Shown: positions 8,312 to 16,965 of the stretch, one piece after another
Layout: every line of letters begins with the position of its first letter
How positions within the stretch are numbered: the stretch's first letter is position 1
Assembly: GCA_963734685.1 (NCBI GenBank)
Contig: CAVTIC010000001.1
Location: 310,001-374,000, forward strand
Direction: 5' to 3'
Length of the DNA stretch: 64,000 nt
Source: JAOUEA01 sp963734685
Lineage (GTDB): Bacteria; Actinomycetota; UBA4738; HRBIN12
The notes under the pieces: generated by a model
Databases searched by the model: none
Told to the model about the DNA's origin: nothing
The model's input: the letters and a program-made list of their open reading frames with translations, nothing else
Position numbers and translations under genes: made by a program

Positions 8312-9750
8312 GCACCGCCACCGACTCCTCCCTCCCATCGCTGCCGCCAGACGACGGCCGGAGCTGGTGGCTCCGCGAAGCCCTGGCCCATCCGGAATTC
8401 ATCGGAGACGAGACGCGACGCCTCGAGGATGACATCAGCGCCGACGTCGTGATCCTCGGCGGCGGCTACACGGGGCTGTGGGCCGCCTACCACCTCAAGC
8501 GGCTCGACCCCGGCGTCGACGTGGTCGTGCTCGAGCAGGACATCTGTGGCGGTGGTCCGAGCGGTCGCAACGGCGGCTTCGTGAACGGCTACTGGAGCGA
8601 TCTGCCTCACCTCACGCACGTCTTCGGCGACGCGACGGCGCTCCGGCTCTGCCGCGCGGCCGAGGCGAGCGTCGAGGCGATCGGTGCCTTCTGCAGCGAG
8701 CACGGCGTCGACGCGTGGTACCGGGCCGACGGCGACCTCATGGTGGCCGCGTCGGAGGCGCAGATCGGGGCGTGGGGCGACCTCGTCATCACCGCGGAGC
8801 GACTTGGCCTCGCCGATGACTTCGACGTGCTCTCAGCCGAAAGGGTGCGTGCGCTCGTCGACTGCCCGGTGTTCCGAGGCGGCGTCGCCGGGCGCTACGG
8901 CGCCACGGTGCAGCCTGCGCGCTTGGCCAGAGGCCTGCGCCGGGTCGTGATGGACATGGGCGTTCGCGTGCACGAACGGACCCCGGTCACCCGTTTCGGC
9001 GTCGGCTCTCCGTCCGTGGCCGAAACCCCGGCGGGCACCGTGCGCGCCGGCGCCGCCGTGATCGCTCTGAACGCCTGGGTCGCTCGATGGAGACGATTCC
9101 GCCGAGTCATCACCGTGCGCGGCAGTTACATCGTGCTGACCGCCCCGGCCCCGGAGCGCATCGAGGAGATCGGCTGGACGAACGGCGCGGGGCTCTCCGA
9201 CTACCGCTCCGCACTGCACTACGTGCGGACGACGCCCGACGGCCGCATCGCGTTCGGGATCGGCGGCATGCAGCCGAACCTCGCACGCTCGATCGGTCCG
9301 AGGTTCGCCTACGATGAAGCCGCGATCCGGGTCGCCACCGCCGACCTGCACCGCATGTTCCCGAACTTCGCCGACGTGCCGATCGAGGCCGGCTGGGGAG
9401 GTCCGATCGACGTGTCGGGCACACACCTGCCGTTCTTCGGAACCCTCGACGGCGGCACGGTGCACTATGGGTTCGGCTACACGGGGAACGGGGTCGGTCC
9501 GGCGCACCTCGGCGGACGCATCCTGGCCTCCCGGAGCCTCGGCCGCTACGACGAGGTGCTCGAACTGCCGATCGTGGACACCGATCCGCTCAGGTTCCCG
9601 CCCGAGCCGATCCGCTCGCCCGGAGCGTTGATCGCGAACCACGCGATCCGGCACAAGGACGATCTGGAGGATCTCGGCGAGCAGCCCAATCCGATCGTCG
9701 ACTTCGTCGCGAAGCTCCCGCGGCGCCTCGGCTACAACTTAGGCCCGTAG
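8308..9750 (+). CDS. FAD-dependent amine/amino-acid oxidase, copy 2
   Basis: This 480-residue paralogue of the gene just upstream is collinear with it along the full length: GRSWWLREA, GGGYTGLW, EQDICGGGPSGRNGGF and GYTGNGVGPAHLGG all recur. A tandem duplication is therefore likely. Both copies keep the FAD-binding and flavin-contact motifs, so both are probably active, perhaps with different substrate preference or as a hetero-oligomer. Translation starts at an ATGA overlap. The stop codon TAG at 9748-9750 lies inside the first unit of a 25-bp tandem repeat. The predicted reaction is oxidative deamination or demethylation of an amine; its identity is not visible from the sequence. Confidence 0.88.
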   Translation: MSTATDSSLPSLPPDDGRSWWLREALAHPEFIGDETRRLEDDISADVVILGGGYTGLWAAYHLKRLDPGVDVVVLEQDICGGGPSGRNGGFVNGYWSDLPHLTHVFGDATALRLCRAAEASVEAIGAFCSEHGVDAWYRADGDLMVAASEAQIGAWGDLVITAERLGLADDFDVLSAERVRALVDCPVFRGGVAGRYGATVQPARLARGLRRVVMDMGVRVHERTPVTRFGVGSPSVAETPAGTVRAGAAVIALNAWVARWRRFRRVITVRGSYIVLTAPAPERIEEIGWTNGAGLSDYRSALHYVRTTPDGRIAFGIGGMQPNLARSIGPRFAYDEAAIRVATADLHRMFPNFADVPIEAGWGGPIDVSGTHLPFFGTLDGGTVHYGFGYTGNGVGPAHLGGRILASRSLGRYDEVLELPIVDTDPLRFPPEPIRSPGALIANHAIRHKDDLEDLGEQPNPIVDFVAKLPRRLGYNLGP

Positions 9751-9825
9751 CGGCGGCCACGAGTTAGGCCCGTAGCGGCGGCCACGAGTTAGGCCCGTAG
9801 CGGCGGCCACGAGTTGGGCCCGTAG
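9739..9825. repeat. 25-bp tandem direct repeat (three units plus a part)
   Basis: The unit begins TTAGGCCCGTAGCGGCGGCC and is repeated exactly at 9739, 9764 and 9789, with a degenerate partial fourth unit at 9814. The first unit covers the last codons and stop of the upstream oxidase, and each later unit carries another copy of the stop. There are no spacers, so it is not a CRISPR array. A loose inverted repeat GGTCCC/GGGACC (9826-9856) follows. Confidence 0.9.
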
Positions 9826-9900
9826 GGTCCCGCCCCGTCCCGCGGCTCCAGGGACCTCCGCCCGTTCGCGGATGGGCTCCGGGAGAGGCAGGATACGGGC

Positions 9901-10758
9901 ATGAGCTCGAAACCCGCGGCACCTGCACACCCGATGTCCGGCATGGACGCCTTCGCTCCGGCCGAGATCGCCGCGCTCGTCGAGACGCGCGGGGTGTCCA
10001 AGGCGAACGCCCCCTTCGTATCCACCTTCGTCCTCGGCGTGCTCGCGGGCGCCTTCATCGCGCTCGGAGCTGTGCTGTCGACTATCATCGGCACGGGCTC
10101 CGAGCTCGGCTTCGGCATCACGCGGTGGCTGGCGGGCATCGGGTTCTCGCTCGGGCTGATCCTGGTGATCGTCGCCGGCGCCGAACTGTTCACGGGCAAC
10201 AACCTGATCGTGATGAGCGTGGTGAGCGGCAAGGTGCCGGTCGCCCGCCTCCTGCGCAACTGGGCGATCGTCTACGTCGGCAACTTCGTCGGCGCCGTGT
10301 CGGTCGCCGTGTTCGTATGGCTCGGCGATTGGGGGGGCCAGGACGACGGCGCGGTCGGCGCCACGGCCCTCGGTGTCGCGGCCGCGAAGGCCAGCCTCCC
10401 CTTCTGGATCGTGTTCTGGCGAGCCGTGCTCGCGAACGCGCTGGTCTGTCTCGCCGTGTGGCTCGCGACGGGCGGTCGCACGATCGTCGACAAGGTCTTC
10501 GCGATCGTCTTCCCGATCAGCGCCTTCGTGGCCTCCGGCTTCGAGCACTCGGTCGCGAACATGTACTTCATCCCGGTGGGACTGCTGCTGGAGCGTGACG
10601 TGCCCGATGCGACGACCGACCCGGCGCTCGCCGGGCTCGACCTCGCGGGGTTCGGCACGAACCTCGCGGCGGCGACGATCGGCAACGTCATCGGCGGCGC
10701 CGTCCTCGTCGGACTCGTCTACTGGTTCGTGTACCTGCGGCCGAAGCGGGAGACTTAG
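9901..10758 (+). CDS. Formate/nitrite transporter family channel
   Basis: A 285-residue FNT-family protein (FocA/NirC/HSC group), it is a pentameric inner-membrane channel for small monovalent anions such as formate, nitrite or hydrosulfide. Six membrane helices are evident. Family signatures include ELFTGNNLIV, the GFEHSVANMYFIPVG segment around the central histidine and TIGNVIGGA near the C-terminus. The length is typical. The next gene, an ABC ATPase, starts at GTG 10759 directly after this stop, so the three genes to 12,467 may be one transcript. The transported anion is not predictable: no formate dehydrogenase or nitrite reductase is in the window. Confidence 0.92.
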   Translation: MSSKPAAPAHPMSGMDAFAPAEIAALVETRGVSKANAPFVSTFVLGVLAGAFIALGAVLSTIIGTGSELGFGITRWLAGIGFSLGLILVIVAGAELFTGNNLIVMSVVSGKVPVARLLRNWAIVYVGNFVGAVSVAVFVWLGDWGGQDDGAVGATALGVAAAKASLPFWIVFWRAVLANALVCLAVWLATGGRTIVDKVFAIVFPISAFVASGFEHSVANMYFIPVGLLLERDVPDATTDPALAGLDLAGFGTNLAAATIGNVIGGAVLVGLVYWFVYLRPKRET

Positions 10759-11676
10759 GTGGCGGCGATCATCGAGGCTGCGACCCTCACCAAGCGATAC
10801 GGATCCTCCCGAGGCGTCGAGGAGCTCACGTTCGAGGTGACCGAGGGCGAGGTGTTCGGGTTCCTGGGACCGAACGGGGCCGGCAAGACGACGACGATCC
10901 GCACGATGCTCGACTTCATCCGCCCCACGACCGGCTCGATCCGGATCTTCGGCTTGGACCCGCGCGTGGAAGGGATCCGTGTGCACGCGCGAGTCGGCTA
11001 CCTGCCCGGCGAGCTCGCCCTGTACGAGCGCATGACGGGCGAGGACTACCTGCGCACGTTCGCGTCGCTGCGAGGTGGGGTGGATCTGGCGCACGTGCAC
11101 CGATCGGCCGAGCGCCTGCAGCTCGACCTCACCAGGAAGATCAAGGCTCTGTCGCACGGCAACAAGCAGAAGGTCGGACTCGTGCAGGCGTTCATGCACC
11201 GCCCCGACCTGCTGATCCTCGACGAGCCGACGCAGGGACTCGACCCGCTGGTGCAGCAGACCTTCTACGCCATGCTCGAGGAGGAGCGTGTCCGGGGAGC
11301 GACCGTGTTCCTGTCGTCGCACGTGATGCCCGAGGTCGAGCGTGTCTGCGACCGGGTGGCGATCGTTCGGGAAGGCCGGCTCGTGGCGGTGGAGGACGTT
11401 GGGGCGCTGAAGGCGCACGCGCTCCGCCGGATCGAGCTGCACTTCGATGCACCGGTCCCGGCCGGCGCCTTCGCCGACCTGCCGAGCGTTCGATCGGTCG
11501 AGACGCACGGCGACGAGGTCTCCCTCGCGATCGAGGGTCCGCTCGACGCCGTCATCAAGCAGGCGTCCCGGTTCACCGTGGTGAACATCGAGACCCGGGA
11601 GCCGAGCCTCGAGGACCTGTTCCTCACCTACTTCCGGGCTGACGGCGCCGACCCCGACCGGGGTGAGACGCCGTGA
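10759..11676 (+). CDS. ABC-2 type exporter ATP-binding protein
   Basis: This is a 305-residue ATPase of the CcmA/DrrA group that powers an ABC-2 exporter. Walker A is GPNGAGKTT (about residue 36), the signature is LSHGNKQK, Walker B is LLILDEP and the H-loop is SSHVMPE. A C-terminal extension of about 85 residues follows, as in DrrA-like proteins. It starts with GTG immediately after the FNT stop and overlaps the permease start by four bases (GTGA at 11673-11676), so ATPase and permease are translationally coupled. The substrate is unknown; drug, lipid or polysaccharide export are all possible for the family. Confidence 0.9.
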   Translation: MAAIIEAATLTKRYGSSRGVEELTFEVTEGEVFGFLGPNGAGKTTTIRTMLDFIRPTTGSIRIFGLDPRVEGIRVHARVGYLPGELALYERMTGEDYLRTFASLRGGVDLAHVHRSAERLQLDLTRKIKALSHGNKQKVGLVQAFMHRPDLLILDEPTQGLDPLVQQTFYAMLEEERVRGATVFLSSHVMPEVERVCDRVAIVREGRLVAVEDVGALKAHALRRIELHFDAPVPAGAFADLPSVRSVETHGDEVSLAIEGPLDAVIKQASRFTVVNIETREPSLEDLFLTYFRADGADPDRGETP

Positions 11677-12467
11677 CCGGATTGCTCGCGAAGGCCGCGA
11701 GGGACCAGCGCCGAGGCCTGATCGGCTGGGGCATCGGGGTGGCGGCGGTCGTGCTGATGTACGCAGCCTTCTACCCGAGCATCAAAGAGAGCGCCGCCGA
11801 GTTGCAGGCCTACCTCGACAACCTCCCCGAGGCGATCCGCAACATCGTCGCGACGCAGGACTACACGTCGCCGTCCGGCTACCTCCAGAGCGAGTTCTTC
11901 AATTCGATGGGACCCCTCGTGGTGCTGATCTTCGCGATCGGCGCGGGCTCACGGGCGATCGCGGGCGAGGAAGAGGCGGGCACCCTCGACCTGCTGCTCT
12001 CCACGCCCGTGCGGCGCCGCCAGGTGCTCGCGACCAAGGCGGCCGCGATCCTCGTGGCCGCGACGGCGCTGGGAGCGGTCGCCGCCGTCGCGATCGGCGT
12101 GTTCGGACCGCTCTTCGACCTGTCGGTCGCGATCGGCGACGTGCTCGCCGCATGCGTGATGCTTGCGCTGCTCGGCATCGCGTTCGGCGCGATCGCTTTC
12201 GCGGTCGGCGCCGCGACCGGGCACCGCGCGATCGCGAACGCCGTCGCGGGTGGCCTCGCCGTGGTCTCCTTCATCGTGCACGCGATCGGGCCCACGGTGG
12301 ACTGGGTGCAGCCCCTGCGGCCGCTCTCACCCTTCCGTTGGTACCAGGAGCCGAGCGTGCTCACCGGAGGCGTGCACGTGGCGAACCTGGCCGTGCTGGC
12401 CGGCATCGCGCTCGTCTGCTACGCGATCGCGTTCGTGACGTTCGACCGGCGCGATCTCGCGACCTAG
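11673..12467 (+). CDS. ABC-2 type exporter permease
   Basis: The protein has 264 residues and about six membrane helices. It contains the ABC-2 permease segment AGEEEAGTLDLLLSTPVRRRQVLATK, which lies between helices 2 and 3 and interacts with the ATPase. This segment is typical of the NosY/DrrB-like fold. The GTG start overlaps the stop of the ATPase gene. Together the two form a minimal one-ATPase, one-permease exporter. The gene converges on the amidase with 14 bp between stops. Confidence 0.88.
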   Translation: MTGLLAKAARDQRRGLIGWGIGVAAVVLMYAAFYPSIKESAAELQAYLDNLPEAIRNIVATQDYTSPSGYLQSEFFNSMGPLVVLIFAIGAGSRAIAGEEEAGTLDLLLSTPVRRRQVLATKAAAILVAATALGAVAAVAIGVFGPLFDLSVAIGDVLAACVMLALLGIAFGAIAFAVGAATGHRAIANAVAGGLAVVSFIVHAIGPTVDWVQPLRPLSPFRWYQEPSVLTGGVHVANLAVLAGIALVCYAIAFVTFDRRDLAT

Positions 12468-12481
12468 GAGCCCTCCCTCGC

Positions 12482-13876
12482 TCACTCAGCATCGCCGAAC
12501 GGCGTGAACCCGGGCGCCGTCAGCGGCCAGGGATGGGCGGCCTCCCAGGCGGCCCCGACCGCGAGGACCATGTCGTCCGCGAATCGCGGACCGGTGACCT
12601 GCATACCGAACGGCACCCCGTTCGGCGAGACCCCCGCCGGCACCGAGAGCGCCGGGTGTCCAGTGATGTTCGCGGCCTGGGTGTTATAGGCGTCGGCAGG
12701 TGAGGAGGCGGCATCCTCGCCTGGGGAACGACCGTCGGCGTAGAAGCCCTCCACGCACATCGTCGGCGACACCAGCACCGTTGCAGGCTCGAGCAGCTCG
12801 TCGAGCGCGCGCGTATACGCGAAGCGACGGCGGCGCGCCGCGAGGTAGTCGTCGATCGAGAGGGAGGCGGCGATCTCGAGCGCGCCGCGCAGGTAGGGCG
12901 TGAGGTCGTCGTCTCGCTCGGCGACGAGGTCGCGGCCGATCCACGCGAGCTCCTCGACGGCCGCGGTCGTGAACCAGTCGTCGTCGATCGACCCGGGGAA
13001 CGGCGGATCGACGCGCTCGACGGGGAGCCCGATGGCGGCTTCGAGCGCGACGAGCGCCTGGTCGAACAGCGCAGCGATCGGTCCGGGCAGCGGGCCGTAG
13101 TCGACCATGCGCGGTGTTGCGAGCATCCGAGAAGGCCAGGCGTCGAGCCGTGCGGACCACGAGGGCAGCGCGGTCGGATCGCCGCTCACCGGTCCCCGCA
13201 GCACGTCGAGGAGCAGGCGCGCATCCGCCACGCTGGTCGCCAACGGTCCCTTGGTCGACAGGTCGATCCACGAGGGTGTCGGATCGCGCCCGATCATGCC
13301 GTTCGTCGGCTTCAGGCCGACGAGCCCGCAGAACGCCGCCGGGATGCGGATCGAGCCGCCGCCGTCGGTGCCGGTGGCGAGCGGCGCCATGCCTGCCGCG
13401 AGCGCCGCGCCGCTGCCCCCGCTCGATCCGCCGGGCGACCAGTCGAGCGCCCACGGATCGTGGGTCTCGCCGAACAGTCGGTTCGACGTGAAGCCCTCGA
13501 ACGCGAATTCCGGGAGGTTCGTCTTGCCGACGACGATCGCCCCGGCGGCACGGAGTCGCGAGACCGCCTCGCAGTCGACCGCCGCGGGCTGTGCGTCCGC
13601 CCGCAGCAACGAGCCGAAGGTCGTCGGCAACCCGGCCGCGTCTTCGTTGTCCTTGACGAGCAGTGGCAAACCGGCGAGCGGTCCCAGGTCCTCGCCCGCC
13701 TCGACCCGGGCATCGATCGCTGCCGCGTCGGCGAATGCCCCGTCGCCCCGGGTTCGCACGACCGCATTGATCGGTCCGTCGAGTCGCTCGATGCGTCCGA
13801 GCGACTCGGCGACCAGCGACTCGGCGGCGACCCGACCCTCCCGGACGGCGGCGGCCAGGTCGGCGAGTCCGCTCAC
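12482..13876 (-). CDS. Amidase (amidase signature family)
   Basis: The protein has 464 residues and hydrolyses a C-N amide bond. The Ser-cisSer-Lys triad is intact: Lys75 in LLVKDNEDA, the cis-Ser pair in SPGGSSGGSGAA (Ser151) and the nucleophile in TDGGGSIRIPAA (Ser175). The 24-residue spacing between the serines is the family spacing. The GTG start at 13876 overlaps the stop of the upstream flavoprotein by four bases (GTGA), so the two are co-translated and may act in sequence. A GatA role is unlikely because gatB/gatC are absent. The natural substrate is unknown. Confidence 0.9.
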   Translation of the reverse strand: MSGLADLAAAVREGRVAAESLVAESLGRIERLDGPINAVVRTRGDGAFADAAAIDARVEAGEDLGPLAGLPLLVKDNEDAAGLPTTFGSLLRADAQPAAVDCEAVSRLRAAGAIVVGKTNLPEFAFEGFTSNRLFGETHDPWALDWSPGGSSGGSGAALAAGMAPLATGTDGGGSIRIPAAFCGLVGLKPTNGMIGRDPTPSWIDLSTKGPLATSVADARLLLDVLRGPVSGDPTALPSWSARLDAWPSRMLATPRMVDYGPLPGPIAALFDQALVALEAAIGLPVERVDPPFPGSIDDDWFTTAAVEELAWIGRDLVAERDDDLTPYLRGALEIAASLSIDDYLAARRRRFAYTRALDELLEPATVLVSPTMCVEGFYADGRSPGEDAASSPADAYNTQAANITGHPALSVPAGVSPNGVPFGMQVTGPRFADDMVLAVGAAWEAAHPWPLTAPGFTPFGDAE

Positions 13877-15549
13877 CGACGACCCATCCGGCCGCGGGCC
13901 GTCTCGATCGCCGCTGCGACACGCTCCCCGGCGTCGTTCAGCCGGTCCTCGAGGTTCAGGTGCACCTTGCGCGCATCCCTCAGGACGACGGTCGACGCGT
14001 TGCGTCCGGTCACGCCCATCACACCGCCACCCGGATGGGTGCCGGCGCCGCACAGGTACAGGCCCGCGATCGGCGTTCGGTGGTCCCCGTAGAACGGGAT
14101 CGGGCGGAACGAGAACATCTGGTCGGGCGTCAGCTCCCCCTGCATGATGTTGCCGCCCACGAGCCCCGTGCGCGCCTCGATGTCGGGCGGGACCAGCACC
14201 TCCATCTGCTCGACCAGGTCACCGAACCCGGGCGCCACGGTCTCGAACTCGGCGATCACGCGGTTCCCGTAGGCCTCGCGCTCGGTCTCCCATGACCCCT
14301 CGCGGAGCGCATACGGCCCCCATTGGCTGAACCCGATCACGATGTGCTTCCCGTCGGGGGCGAGCCCCGCCGGCTCGTGTGCGGTGGGGAAGACGATCTC
14401 CGTGTAGGGGTGTTCGCTCGCACGCCCGTACTTCGCGTCGTCGAAGGCGCGCTCCAGATACTCCATCGACGGCGAGGTCGCGACGAGCCCCTTGTGCACG
14501 TCGCCCTGCTGATCCCAGCTGGGGAACGTCGGCAGCCCCGACATCGCCAGGTGCACCTTCACCGAGCCGCTGCGCGAACGGTACCGTTCGATGTCGCGCA
14601 CCACATCGTCGGGGAGCTGATGACGACCGACGAGATCGAGGTAGGTCGTCCTCGGGTGCGCGTTCGACACGACCTGCTTCGCGCGTACGAGCGACCCGTC
14701 GTCGAGCTCCACGCCCACCGCCCGGCTCGAGGAGTTGATGGACACCCGCGCCACATGCTGGCCCGTGCGCACCTCGGCCCCGGCGGACTCGGCCGCTCGC
14801 CGCATCGCCTGACTGACCCCGCCCATGCCGCCCTTCACCCAGCCCCACGCGCCGAAGTGGCCGTCGATCTCGCCGATCCAGTGGTGCATCAGCGTGTACG
14901 CGGAACCGGGTGTCATCGGGCCGCCCCAGGCCCCGACGACAGCCTGCGTCGCCAGCGCGCCCTTCACGCGATCGTCCTCGAACCACTCGTCGAGGAAGTC
15001 TGCCGCGCTCATCGTGAACAACCGCACGAGCTCGTGGATGTCGCGCCCCGTCCATCCGCGGAATCGCGCGCCCGTGCGCGCCCAGTTGAGCACCTCACCG
15101 AGCCGCAGGTTCGGCGGCACCACGAACAGGAGCGCCTTCATGAGCTCCGCGATGTGCTCGAAGTACGTATCGAACGCGACCCACGCCCGGGCGTCGTGCT
15201 TCGAGAGCCTCCCGATGTTCTCCGCGTCGCGCCGCAGGTCGCCCCAGAGGGTCAGCGAGGTGCCGTCGGGGAACGGCACGAAGTAGTCGGGAGTGATGAT
15301 GGAGACCTCGTAGCCGAATCGCTTCAGCTCCAGCTCCTCGACGATGCGGTCGGGCATCAGCGAGACCACGTACGAGTTGGTCGAGATGCGGTAGCCGGGG
15401 AACGACTCCTCGGTCACGGCAGCACCGCCGACGACGTCCCGCCGCTCGAGGACGAGCACGTCGAGCCCTGCCTTCGCGAGGTAGATCGCGCACGCGAGGC
15501 CGTTGTGGCCGCCGCCGACGATGACGACGTCGCGCTCGTTGCCCGTCAT
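13873..15549 (-). CDS. Phytoene desaturase-like FAD oxidoreductase, copy A
   Basis: This 558-residue flavoprotein belongs to the CrtI/PYROXD2-like family. The Rossmann motif GGGHNGLACA lies near residue 12, the ribose-binding acid is in VLVLERRDVVGG, and the C-terminal FAD contact is LYLCGAGTHPGGGVMG. No carotenoid genes (crtB, crtE) are near, so a role in carotenoid desaturation is not supported. The gene is translationally coupled to the downstream amidase, which points to a catabolic or detoxifying role on an amide or amine compound. A paralogue of similar length sits at 27,965-29,584. The start is ATG 15549. Confidence 0.85.
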   Translation of the reverse strand: MTGNERDVVIVGGGHNGLACAIYLAKAGLDVLVLERRDVVGGAAVTEESFPGYRISTNSYVVSLMPDRIVEELELKRFGYEVSIITPDYFVPFPDGTSLTLWGDLRRDAENIGRLSKHDARAWVAFDTYFEHIAELMKALLFVVPPNLRLGEVLNWARTGARFRGWTGRDIHELVRLFTMSAADFLDEWFEDDRVKGALATQAVVGAWGGPMTPGSAYTLMHHWIGEIDGHFGAWGWVKGGMGGVSQAMRRAAESAGAEVRTGQHVARVSINSSSRAVGVELDDGSLVRAKQVVSNAHPRTTYLDLVGRHQLPDDVVRDIERYRSRSGSVKVHLAMSGLPTFPSWDQQGDVHKGLVATSPSMEYLERAFDDAKYGRASEHPYTEIVFPTAHEPAGLAPDGKHIVIGFSQWGPYALREGSWETEREAYGNRVIAEFETVAPGFGDLVEQMEVLVPPDIEARTGLVGGNIMQGELTPDQMFSFRPIPFYGDHRTPIAGLYLCGAGTHPGGGVMGVTGRNASTVVLRDARKVHLNLEDRLNDAGERVAAAIETARGRMGRR

Positions 15550-15633
15550 GCGGCGAAGGGTATCGGTGGCGCCCTCGCCCAGACAACGACCTCACGGGTG
15601 GAAGACCCGTCCTGACCGCTAGGCTGCCGCGTC

Positions 15634-16920
15634 ATGGATGCCGACGTGGTCGTGATCGGGGGCGGCTTCGCGGGACTCGTTGCCGCGCGGGACCTGCGGA
15701 ACGCGGGCCGATCGGTGGTCGTGCTGGAGGCCAGGACACGACTCGGCGGCCGCACGTGGTACCGCGAGATCCCCGGCACCGGCGTCATGGCCGAGTACGG
15801 AGGCACGTGGTTCTTCCGCGACTCGCAGACCGCGCTCGCGGAGGAGATCGAGCGGTACCGGGTCGCGGTGACCCCGTCGATGCCGACCACACGGTTCACC
15901 TGGCTCGCCGACGGCGTGCTCCGCACGGGCGAGGACGCGGTCCGCGCTGCTGCTGAAGCCGCGGCGGCGGACGGCGCGCTCGACGACGCCGTCGCCCGGA
16001 TCGCCGACGCGATCGAGACGAACCGAGGGATCGACGTCGTCGACCTCGACGTGCCCGTCACGGCATGGCTCGATGCCGTCGGGGCCTCGCCGGAGACCGA
16101 GGCGTTCATCAACGCCTACACCGCGGTCATGGGAGGTGGCGAACCGCACCGGATCTCGATGCTCGGCATGCTGCTCGATGCGGCCGAGGGTGGCTACCGC
16201 TTCGACGACGTCCTCGGCGGGTCCGGCGAATGCCTCACCGACGGCACCGCGAGTCTGGTGGACGCCATCGCCGCCGACGCGGGGGCGGACATCCGCGTGT
16301 CGAGCCCTGTGGTGCGTGTGCGTCAGGAGGCCGACGGCGTTTCGATCGACATCGCGGGAGGCGGGCGTGTGCGCGCCCTGGCCGCGGTCGTCGCCCTGCC
16401 GCTGCATGTGTGGGTCGACGTCGCATTCGATCCTCCGCTGCCCGAGGCGAAGCGTCGAGCGGCGGTGTCGGGACACGGTGGGGCGACCACGAAGATCCTC
16501 GCGATCACCGAGGGCGTGCCCGAGGGCTTCCTCGCGATCGGCTGGCCCGCGGACATGCAGGGCGTCGTCGGGGGCCCCGAGGTGCCCGGTGGGCGCCTCG
16601 TCACCGGCTTCTCCGGCACGCGGACGATCCGCATCGACGATCGAGCGGCAGCGGAACGAGCGATCCGCGCCTATCTGCCCGATGCGCGGGTCGTCGCCTC
16701 CGGCGGCACCGACTGGGTCACCGACGCCTACTCGAAGAGCACGTGGTTCGCACCGCTCCCCGGGTGGTACGCCGAGGACACACGGGCCAGGTCGTGCCTC
16801 GAAGGGCGACTCGCGTTCGCAGGTTCCGACATCGCATCGGTGGGCGCCGGCTGGATCGAGGGCGCCGTGCGGAGCGGAAGGGACGCGGCCGCGGACGTCG
16901 TGAGGCTGCTCGCAGGCTGA
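15634..16920 (+). CDS. Flavin monoamine oxidase family protein
   Basis: A 428-residue FAD-dependent amine oxidase, it oxidises primary, secondary or polyamines to imines with release of H2O2 or transfer to another acceptor. The FAD motif is GGGFAGLVAARDL at residues 8-20, followed by VVVLEARTRLGGRTW, the classic MAO/polyamine oxidase signature. The C-terminal region FAGSDIASVGAGWIEGAV matches the conserved flavin-binding end. The gene is divergent from the flavoprotein/amidase pair, with 84 bp between starts. No ribosome binding site is obvious at ATG 15634, so it may be leaderless. The substrate is unknown. Confidence 0.88.
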   Translation: MDADVVVIGGGFAGLVAARDLRNAGRSVVVLEARTRLGGRTWYREIPGTGVMAEYGGTWFFRDSQTALAEEIERYRVAVTPSMPTTRFTWLADGVLRTGEDAVRAAAEAAAADGALDDAVARIADAIETNRGIDVVDLDVPVTAWLDAVGASPETEAFINAYTAVMGGGEPHRISMLGMLLDAAEGGYRFDDVLGGSGECLTDGTASLVDAIAADAGADIRVSSPVVRVRQEADGVSIDIAGGGRVRALAAVVALPLHVWVDVAFDPPLPEAKRRAAVSGHGGATTKILAITEGVPEGFLAIGWPADMQGVVGGPEVPGGRLVTGFSGTRTIRIDDRAAAERAIRAYLPDARVVASGGTDWVTDAYSKSTWFAPLPGWYAEDTRARSCLEGRLAFAGSDIASVGAGWIEGAVRSGRDAAADVVRLLAG

Positions 16921-16965
16921 GGACGCACCGCGCCGCCCGGCTCGGGTAGATCGTTGACCGCGCAA

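Noticed and set aside
6785..8338. Long N-terminal extension of ilvD
   Set aside because: The frame stays open through the antisense of the oxidase, but the ribosome binding site at ATG 6784 and family length fix the start.
9739..9825. CRISPR array
   Set aside because: The repeats are directly joined with no spacers, and no cas gene is present.
9739..11508. 589-codon minus-strand frame through the FNT channel and ABC ATPase
   Set aside because: Both plus-strand genes have clear motifs; the minus-strand product is charged and without family resemblance.
12482..13876. GatA subunit of the aspartyl/glutamyl-tRNA amidotransferase
   Set aside because: gatB and gatC are absent and the gene is coupled to a flavoprotein.
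13873..15549. Carotenoid biosynthesis cluster
   Set aside because: Only desaturase-like flavoproteins are present; no crtB, crtE or lycopene cyclase in the window.
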